NCBI GenBank assembly: GCA_902588965.1
Contig: CACIRD010000003.1
Coordinates: 62,001-126,000 of the forward strand
Direction: 5' to 3'
Source of the DNA: an uncultured Pelagibacteraceae bacterium
Lineage (GTDB): Bacteria; Pseudomonadota; Alphaproteobacteria; Pelagibacterales; Pelagibacteraceae
DNA length: 64,000 nucleotides
Position numbers and translations under genes: made by a program. Positions 54,794 through 64,000 of this stretch are shown piece after piece. Positions within the stretch are counted from its first letter, which is position 1, and every line of letters starts with the position of its first letter. The notes below the pieces were generated by a model, which was not told where the DNA came from, did not search any database, and was given only the letters and a program-made list of their open reading frames with translations.

Positions 54794-55974
54794 TGATAAA
54801 AAAATTTTTAGATTTGGGCCTTCAACCTTTAGCAAATTCTTATATTAAAGAAAAAGATTTAAATAAAAGAGAGAGCAAGTTCAGGCTCGAAGTAATGTTT
54901 AATAGTAAAAATTACTTAGTATCGATAAATAAAAAAATTGCGACGAATAAAATGTTTAACTCAGATTATCCATATAGATCTTCACAATCAAATACAATGA
55001 AAAATTCTTTTAAAAAAATTGCTGAAGAAATTAAAAAAAGATTTAAACCAGAATTTATTATTGAAATAGGAAGTAATGATGGAGCATTTTTATTTAATTT
55101 TAGAAGACAAAAAATACTAGGCATAGAGCCATGTAAAAATATAGCCAAAATAACTACTAAAAAAAAATATAAAACTATTGACGAGTATTGGACAAAAAAA
55201 TTAGCAAAAAAAATTACAAAAAAAAATAAAGCAGATCTTATTTATTCAGCTAATACATTAAGTCACATAAAAAATTTAGAGGAAACTTTTGGAGCTATAA
55301 ATCTAGCATTAAGTAAAAGAGGTGTATTGGTAATGGAAGGACCATCTTTGCTACCTTGCGTAAAAAATAATAGCTATGATCAATTTTATTGCGAGCATGT
55401 ATATGTATTTTCTACTATTTCTTTGATAAATATTTTAAAAAAATATGGTCTTGAAATTTTTGATATAAAGAATTTAAAAACTCATGGAGGATCTTCGAGA
55501 TATTTTATAAAAAAAATATCTAATATCGAAATTAAAAAAAAAAAAATAGTTTTTCAAGAAATTAAAAAAGAAAAAAAATACGGATTAAATAGATTTAAAA
55601 CATTTAAAAATTTTGCGAAAAGAGTAAACAAATCAAAAAAAGATTTGATAACAATTTTAAAAAAATTAAAAAAAAATAAAAAAAAAGTAATAGGATATGG
55701 TGCAACAGCAAAATCATGCACAGTCTTGAATTTTTGTAAAATTAACTCTAATCAGATAGATTATTTTATAGATACAACTCCAGATAAAGTAAATAAGTTC
55801 TTACCAGGAAGTAAAATCTTCATTAAAAAATATAAAAAATTACAAAAAAACCAAGTAGATGTAGTTTTTTTAGGAGCTTGGAATTTTAAAGATGAAATTT
55901 TTAAAAAAGAGAAATTATTTAGAAAAAAAGGTGGAAAATTTTTAACACATGTTCCAAAAGTAAGATTAATTTAG
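54793..55974 (+). CDS. Class I SAM-dependent methyltransferase (sugar C-methyltransferase family), Zn-binding Cys absent
   Basis: FLDLGLQPLANSYI; DYPYRSSQSNTM; FIIEIGSNDGAFLFNF; CEHVYVFSTISLINIL; VIGYGATAKSCTVLNFC. Confidence 0.85.
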   Translation: MIKKFLDLGLQPLANSYIKEKDLNKRESKFRLEVMFNSKNYLVSINKKIATNKMFNSDYPYRSSQSNTMKNSFKKIAEEIKKRFKPEFIIEIGSNDGAFLFNFRRQKILGIEPCKNIAKITTKKKYKTIDEYWTKKLAKKITKKNKADLIYSANTLSHIKNLEETFGAINLALSKRGVLVMEGPSLLPCVKNNSYDQFYCEHVYVFSTISLINILKKYGLEIFDIKNLKTHGGSSRYFIKKISNIEIKKKKIVFQEIKKEKKYGLNRFKTFKNFAKRVNKSKKDLITILKKLKKNKKKVIGYGATAKSCTVLNFCKINSNQIDYFIDTTPDKVNKFLPGSKIFIKKYKKLQKNQVDVVFLGAWNFKDEIFKKEKLFRKKGGKFLTHVPKVRLI

Positions 55975-56122
55975 TTTTTCACCGTATTTATTAAAACTAG
56001 AAAAAAAAATAACAAAACAGCAAATTATTATTGAAATACAACGCTTATTTAAGGTTGTAGCATAACTGTATTTTATTAAATTTTTAAAAAATGGTATACT
56101 TTTTTTTTTCCAAAAAAAATAA

Positions 56123-58179
<2,057 letters not shown>

Positions 58180-58180
<1 letters not shown>

Positions 58181-59457
58181 TGAGGTTACCTAAGACTTCA
58201 ATAAACTTATATTCACTCAATAAATCTACTTATGTAAAACTAAGATGGATTGCATATACTGGTCAGCTCATCTCAGTTTTGATCGTAGAATTCATATTAA
58301 ATTTTAAATTTAATTATTTTTATTGTATTTCCATTATTTTTTTTAGCGTTCTAACTAATATTTATTTACAATTAAAAATAAAAGAAAATCAAATTAATAA
58401 TTTTACTTCAACTCTTTTTTTAAGCTATGATATTTTTCAATTAGGCCTGCTATTTTTCATCACTGGAGGTATAACAAATCCTTTTATATTTTTAATAATA
58501 GTTCCAGCTGTATTTTCATCTCAATATTTGAGTTTAATGAGTTCGGTAATTTTAGTTGTATTCATAACTTTAGTTTTAATAATTTTATCATTTTTTTATT
58601 TTGAACTTCCTCATCCTGGTCAACTGCATTTTCATATCCCTGACTACTATCTATATTCAATTCCTTTATCTATATTTATAGGATTATTATTTTTAGTTTA
58701 TTTCGGAGTTAAATTTGGTGAGGAAAGCAGAATTAGAAAAAAAGCTTTTGATAAGATTCAAGAATTTGTAGCAAAGGAGAATGAACTTCTTTCGCTTGGA
58801 GGCCAAGCTGCTGCAGCTGCCCATTCACTTGGCACACCACTTTCAACAATTTTATTAACTGTTACAGAATTAAAAAAAGAATTTTCAAACAATAGCAAAA
58901 TACAAAAAGATTTAGATTTATTAGTTAGTCAAAGTAAAAGATGTAGAGAAATTTTAAAAAAATTAACTTTAGAACCAAATATTGATGATAGTTTTATTGA
59001 ATCTAACTTGTCATTACTTGACTACTTAAAAGAAATTGTTAGATCTTATGAAGAAATCAGCAAAAAAAAATTTAAAATTAATTCAGAAAAATATAAATAT
59101 CCAATTAATACTGGAAAATCTTCAGAGATTATGTATGGACTAAGAAACTTTATTGGTAATGCCAATAAATTTAGTAAAAATAAAATTGATATATTTATTT
59201 TAAGTGATCAAAAAATAACTCAAATTATAATCCAAGACGATGGACCAGGTTTTCCAGAGGATTTAATTAATAAACAAAAATTAGGTCAGCCTTATATTAG
59301 ATCAAGTAATGAAAAAGCAGGACTAGGTCTTGGAACATTTATTGGCAAAACTTTGTTGGAAAAAAATTATGCAAATATAAAATTTTCAAATTTCAAAAAA
59401 AGTGGTGGAGCAAAAGTAGAAATTAGATGGATAAATAAAGATTTAAGATTAGTATAA
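58180..59457 (+). CDS. RegB/PrrB/ActS-like redox sensor histidine kinase
   Basis: Multiple TM segments; GGITNPF motif; H-box AAAAAHSLGTPLSTI; KRCREILKKL redox-Cys region; DDGPGFPEDL. Confidence 0.88.
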
Positions 59458-59461
59458 TATT

Positions 59462-61261
59462 TTAATGTAATTTTTTTTTGTAATTGAACAAATCACTTAA
59501 TTGATTAATCATAACATCTCCAAGTTCCTGAACATCTGAAATTTTAATGGCTTTAGTATAGTACCTGGAAACATCATGACCAATACCAATTGCGAGTATT
59601 TCTGTATCACTTTTACTTTCTATAAATTTAACAGTTTTTTTTAAATGTTTTTCTAAAAAATCTCCAGAATTTACAGATAAAGTAGAGTCATCAACAGGTG
59701 CACCATCAGATATTACCATTAGAATTTTTCTTTCTTCTTTACGCTTACGCAATCGATTAAATGCCCACTGAATTGCTTCGCCATCGATATTTTCTTTTAA
59801 TAAACCCTCTTTTAACATTAGTCCTAAATTATTTTTTGAAATTCTCCATTGTGTATCAGCACTTTTATAAACTATATGCCTTAAATCATTTAGTCTCCCA
59901 GGATTTTTAGGTTTATTATTTTTATTCCAATCCTCTCTTGATTGCCCACCCTTCCAATTTTTTGTTGTAAATCCAAGTATTTCAACTTTTACCGAACATC
60001 TTTCTAAAGTCCTTGATAAAATATCTGCACAAATTGCTGCAATAGCAATTGGTCTTCCTCTCATAGATCCGGAATTATCAATAAGCAATGTAACAACTGT
60101 ATCTTTAAATTCTAACTCTTTTTCTTTTTTAAAAGATAAAGAACTATATGGATCCATTATAATTCTTGTTAATTTTGAAGTATCTAACAATCCTTCTTCT
60201 AGATCAAATTCCCAAGCTCTTTTTTGACTAGCTAGCAACTGTCTTTGTAATTTATTAGCTAATTTTGTAATAAGATCTTGAAACGTAATTAATTGTTGAT
60301 CAAGATTTTTTCTTAACTTTATAACCTCCGAAGCACTCTCTAAATTTTCAGCTTTAGATATTTCATCAAATTTATTTGTATAAATTTTGTAATCTTTATC
60401 ATTGTTTTCTAAATTCGACTTTTGTAATACTTTCTCATTACTTTGTTCATCAGAGTCCGTATCAACTAATTGTTCATCAATTTTGTGTTCACTAAAGTCA
60501 TAATCGGTATCAATTCCATTTTGATCTTCTTGTTGCTCTTGTTTTTCTTGCGTCCCTTCAGACTCTGGATTTTGATTATTCATATCTTCATTATTTTGAC
60601 CATCCAAATTTTTTTGTTCATCTTCATTTTCTGCTTCTTCCGAATTATCAAAAATGTTCATATCTTGGAGTATTTCTGAAAATTTTGAATTATATACTCT
60701 TTGATTCTCCATATTTTTTTGTAAAAAATTTAAATGTTTATCTAAAGATTTATCGAAATCTTTAGACCAAAAACTCAAGATATTTTCACACAAACTATTT
60801 AGTTTTAAATTAAAAAATTTTTTAAGCATATAAAGTTCGAATGCTTCTGCTATTCCCACATCATCTTTGGTTTTTAGTTGATCTTTTCTTTTAAAATTTA
60901 TTTGATTAGTGTAATTTTCTACAAAATTATTTTTTACACCTTTAAGAATTTTTGATCCTAATATTTCACACCTAATTTTTTCTGATAATTCATATAATGT
61001 CCTGCATGATGAATTTTTAGGTGCATTTTCTTTATAAATTTTATTATTGGAGAATTTCTTTTTTATTGCTTTAGAGTCAATTTCTGCTCTGTATTTGATA
61101 AAATCGGTTCTACTATTTAGATTATCTAGTTCAAAAAAATCTATATTTTGTGAACTTTTATTTTTTTTATTTATTTTAATCTTATAATCATCAGATATGA
61201 CTTTGGCTGTCGAAACTAATGCTAATTTAAATTTTTCTTTTAAGTTATTTTCTTTACTCAT
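59462..61261 (-). CDS. cobT: CobT-like VWA-domain protein
   Basis: [35 protein letters not shown] (MIDAS); acidic central linker; adjacent to cobS. Confidence 0.92.
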   Translation of the reverse strand: MSKENNLKEKFKLALVSTAKVISDDYKIKINKKNKSSQNIDFFELDNLNSRTDFIKYRAEIDSKAIKKKFSNNKIYKENAPKNSSCRTLYELSEKIRCEILGSKILKGVKNNFVENYTNQINFKRKDQLKTKDDVGIAEAFELYMLKKFFNLKLNSLCENILSFWSKDFDKSLDKHLNFLQKNMENQRVYNSKFSEILQDMNIFDNSEEAENEDEQKNLDGQNNEDMNNQNPESEGTQEKQEQQEDQNGIDTDYDFSEHKIDEQLVDTDSDEQSNEKVLQKSNLENNDKDYKIYTNKFDEISKAENLESASEVIKLRKNLDQQLITFQDLITKLANKLQRQLLASQKRAWEFDLEEGLLDTSKLTRIIMDPYSSLSFKKEKELEFKDTVVTLLIDNSGSMRGRPIAIAAICADILSRTLERCSVKVEILGFTTKNWKGGQSREDWNKNNKPKNPGRLNDLRHIVYKSADTQWRISKNNLGLMLKEGLLKENIDGEAIQWAFNRLRKRKEERKILMVISDGAPVDDSTLSVNSGDFLEKHLKKTVKFIESKSDTEILAIGIGHDVSRYYTKAIKISDVQELGDVMINQLSDLFNYKKKLH

Positions 61262-62223
61262 TTAAGATTAAGCATGGACTCAGGCAATTCTTCACCAAAA
61301 CATCTTTGATAATATTCTGCAATAATACTTTTTTCTGATTCGTCGCATTTATTTAAAAAAGTTACTCTAAAAGCGTATCCAATATCTTTAAATATTTCAG
61401 TATTTTCGCACCAAAAAATTACTGTCCTAGGAGACATTACCGTTGAAATATCACCTACCATAAAACCCTTTCTTGTAAGAGTTGCCACTTTAATCATATT
61501 AGCAACTTTGTCTTTACCTTTAGAATTATTAAAACTTTTATTTTTTGCTAATACTATTTCCATTTCTTTTTCTAAACTCAAATAATTAAGACTAGTTAAA
61601 ATATTCCACCTGTCCATTTGAGCGGCATTAATTTGATTAACACCAGAGTATATTCCTTTTGTATCACCTAGACCGACAGTATTTGCAGTTGCAAACAGTC
61701 TAAAATGACTATTAGGTTTAATTACTTTATTTTTTTCTAGCAAAGTAAGACCACCTTCTGCCTCTAAAACTTTTGTTAATAAAAAAGCAACGTCAGGTCG
61801 CATAGCATCATACTCATCAAAAATTAGTGCTACAGGATTTTGAATTGACCATGGAAGAATACCTTCTTTAAATTCTGTAACTTGTTTATTATCTTTTATC
61901 ACAATTGAATCCTTACCCATCAAATCTATTCTACTTATATGTGAGTCGAGATTAACTCTTACACATGGCCAATTAAGTCTGGCCGCAACCTGGGTAATAT
62001 GGGTTGACTTACCAGTGCCATGAAATCCTTGTATCATTACTCTTTTGTTGAAGCTGAACCCGCTAAGTATTGCGATTGTTGTTTCTTTATCAAATTTATA
62101 ATCTTTGTCTATTTCAGGTACGTACTCATTTTTTTTTGAGAAAGCTTCTACTTCCATATCAGAGTCTATACCAAAAGTTTGTTTGACAGATAATTTTATA
62201 TCGGGTTTAATTTCCAGGTTCAT
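61258..62223 (-). CDS. cobS: CobS-like AAA+ ATPase
   Basis: [80 protein letters not shown]. Confidence 0.94.
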   Translation of the reverse strand: MNLEIKPDIKLSVKQTFGIDSDMEVEAFSKKNEYVPEIDKDYKFDKETTIAILSGFSFNKRVMIQGFHGTGKSTHITQVAARLNWPCVRVNLDSHISRIDLMGKDSIVIKDNKQVTEFKEGILPWSIQNPVALIFDEYDAMRPDVAFLLTKVLEAEGGLTLLEKNKVIKPNSHFRLFATANTVGLGDTKGIYSGVNQINAAQMDRWNILTSLNYLSLEKEMEIVLAKNKSFNNSKGKDKVANMIKVATLTRKGFMVGDISTVMSPRTVIFWCENTEIFKDIGYAFRVTFLNKCDESEKSIIAEYYQRCFGEELPESMLNLK

Positions 62224-62746
62224 TATTAGTTTTTTTTCTATAAGTATTTTTTAATTGAGTATAAGCCAAGGTAATTAGCTTGAGCTTTTCCTCAAATTTT
62301 TTATCTCCGGAATTAATATCAGGGTGAAATTTTTTAACAAGTCTTTTAAACTTTTCTTGTATTTTGTCCCACTTTAAACCTACAGTGACACCGAGAATGC
62401 CGAAAGCTTTAATATCATTATGATCAAATTGGAATTTATTACCAGTTTTAAAGTGCGTTTTAAACTTTAATTCCTCGAATCCATCATTAAGTGCATTATT
62501 CCACAAAACTTTAAAAAAGTTGTCAGAAGAACTAAAGCCCTGCGTCGGTTTGTGCCATGTCATATCTGATTTTAGAAAATTGACTACTTCCTTATCATTC
62601 ATTCCTACAAAATAATTCCAGTTTCTATTGAATTCTTTAACATGCTTCAAGCATAGCAGTCTATAATTTCTGCTATTATCTTTTTCAATTGGGGCTTTGT
62701 ATTCTCCAAGCTCAAAACAATTATTCCAGTCGCAAATAGTCTTCAT
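62207..62746 (-). CDS. J-domain (DnaJ-like) protein
   Basis: C-terminal KRLVKKFHPDINSGDKKFEEKLKLITLAYTQLKNTY. Start chosen at MKTICDWNN, because the longer ORF overlaps bolA on the other strand. Confidence 0.88.
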   Translation of the reverse strand: MKTICDWNNCFELGEYKAPIEKDNSRNYRLLCLKHVKEFNRNWNYFVGMNDKEVVNFLKSDMTWHKPTQGFSSSDNFFKVLWNNALNDGFEELKFKTHFKTGNKFQFDHNDIKAFGILGVTVGLKWDKIQEKFKRLVKKFHPDINSGDKKFEEKLKLITLAYTQLKNTYRKKTNNEPGN

Positions 62747-62771
62747 ATTTTGTATTATTATTTTATTATTT

Positions 62772-63032
62772 ATGGATATAAATGAACTAAATGCAATTAT
62801 AAAAAAAAAAATTTGTGACAAGGTTTCTGTTGAAAAAATCACAATTGAGGACAAAACATTTCTTCATAAAAATCATAAAAGCCACCAAGCTGATAAATTT
62901 CATATTAAAATTACTCTAAAATCCAAAGAATTATCAAAAATCAGCAAAATAGACTCAACAAAAAAAATCTATGAAATTTTAAGTGATGAGATAAAAAATA
63001 ATATTCACTCACTTCAAATATTATTTAATTGA
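62772..63032 (+). CDS. BolA-family protein
   Basis: MDINELNAIIKKKICDKVSVEKITIEDKTFLHKNHKSHQADKFHIKITLKSKEL...; BolA-like fold pattern; divergent from the J-domain gene. Confidence 0.8.
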   Translation: MDINELNAIIKKKICDKVSVEKITIEDKTFLHKNHKSHQADKFHIKITLKSKELSKISKIDSTKKIYEILSDEIKNNIHSLQILFN

Positions 63033-64000
63033 TTTTTTAGAAATCCTTTAATTTTTGAAAATTTAAATTGATTTTCGTATGTAGGCTTACCAATTTTTTT
63101 TAACAGAATTAAATTAATATCTTTACTAATATTTTTTTTATCTGAAACCATAAATTTTATTATTTTATTAATATCTTTTTTTTTAAAAAAACTTTTTAAT
63201 TTTAACGAGTTATTTATGTTATTAATATGTTTAAGGATGAGTTCGCATTCTTTTTTATTCAAAATTTTTTCTTCTAAACTAAATAAGGACGCACTTTTGA
63301 TTCCTAAAAGTACAGCTTCGCCATGATTTAATTTTTTTGAATAACCTAACGTTGCTTCATAAGAATGTGCAAATGTATGACCAAGATTAAGTAATTTTCT
63401 TAAGTTTTGCTCTTTTTCATCTTTTTCAACAATATTTTTTTTTATAACACAACTTTCATAAATTGATTTTTGAATATAAGGTTTTTTTAAAGATAAAATT
63501 TTTGAAAAATTTTTAGATAAATATTTGTAAAATTTTTTATTCGAAATTAATGAATGTTTAAATATTTCTGCATAACCACATATAATCTCTCTTTTTGGTA
63601 ACGATTTTAAGAAATTAGTATCTGACAAAACAAGCCTGGGCTGATAGAATGATCCAATAAGATTTTTACCAAATCTTGTATTTATTCCAGTTTTTCCTCC
63701 TATCGATGAGTCAACTTGTGAGAGAAGGGTTGTTGGAACATTTACGAATATAATGCCCCTTTTAAAAATACTAGATGCAAATGCAGCTAGATCACCCAAA
63801 ATACCACCACCAACAGAAATTACACAATCATTTCTATTGAAATTTTCTTTTAATAAAATATCTAAAATTTTTTGAACACTTTTTTGATTTTTATTTTTCT
63901 CATTTGATAAAAATTTTATAACCTTATTTTTAATATTTAAATCTTTAACGATTAAGCTGGAATATTTTTTGGGTACCTTGCTGTCAATTATTACTAAAAA
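63014..64000 (-). CDS. aroB: 3-dehydroquinate synthase (N-terminus beyond window end)
   Basis: GGGILGDLAAFASSIFKRGIIFVNVPTTLLSQVDSSIGGKTGIN; frame stays open upstream of the listed Met through the window end. Confidence 0.94.
   Translation of the reverse strand, partial: FLVIIDSKVPKKYSSLIVKDLNIKNKVIKFLSNEKNKNQKSVQKILDILLKENFNRNDCVISVGGGILGDLAAFASSIFKRGIIFVNVPTTLLSQVDSSIGGKTGINTRFGKNLIGSFYQPRLVLSDTNFLKSLPKREIICGYAEIFKHSLISNKKFYKYLSKNFSKILSLKKPYIQKSIYESCVIKKNIVEKDEKEQNLRKLLNLGHTFAHSYEATLGYSKKLNHGEAVLLGIKSASLFSLEEKILNKKECELILKHINNINNSLKLKSFFKKKDINKIIKFMVSDKKNISKDINLILLKKIGKPTYENQFKFSKIKGFLKNQLNNI

Overview
This is a gene-dense, very AT-rich window with alphaproteobacterial gene order. It is consistent with SAR11/Pelagibacterales or a similarly streamlined lineage; that placement is inferred from composition, protein family content and synteny, not from a search. 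Most of it is housekeeping: infB-rbfA-rpsO-pnp, fabI-fabB-fabA divergent from irr, katG, coaBC/dut/ubiB/ubiE/mutM/rpsT/dnaA/dnaN, lysA/lptM/argH, carD/fdxA/helicase, gltD-gltB, thrS-infC-rpmI-rplT-pheS-pheT-lepA, gyrB, a RegB-like kinase, cobT-cobS-J-domain divergent from bolA, and aroB. There are three tRNAs (Leu-CAA, Arg-ACG, Ser-GGA). I found no rRNA, CRISPR array or recognisable mobile element. The most accessory-like stretch is a glycan-modification cluster at about 51.1-56.0 kb surrounding tRNA-Ser. The observations most worth a second look are: (1) a set of 7-3-7 inverted repeats resembling Irr iron-control elements at the irr/fabA intergenic region and, as two copies 20 bp apart, just upstream of katG; (2) an unlisted 23-aa peptide with 18 Lys/Arg residues, with its own promoter-like sequence, 5'UTR palindrome and strong terminator, next to carD; (3) a Fur-box-like palindrome upstream of an unlisted 59-aa CxxC protein; (4) repeated GGTA/TACC palindromes in the gltDB leader; (5) a RegB-type kinase with His-Ser instead of His-Glu/Asp at the phospho-acceptor; (6) cobS/cobT with a J-domain gene and bolA but no cobN; (7) a C-methyltransferase-family protein lacking the expected Zn-binding Cys pairs. 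Nothing here proves a new defence or mobile system.
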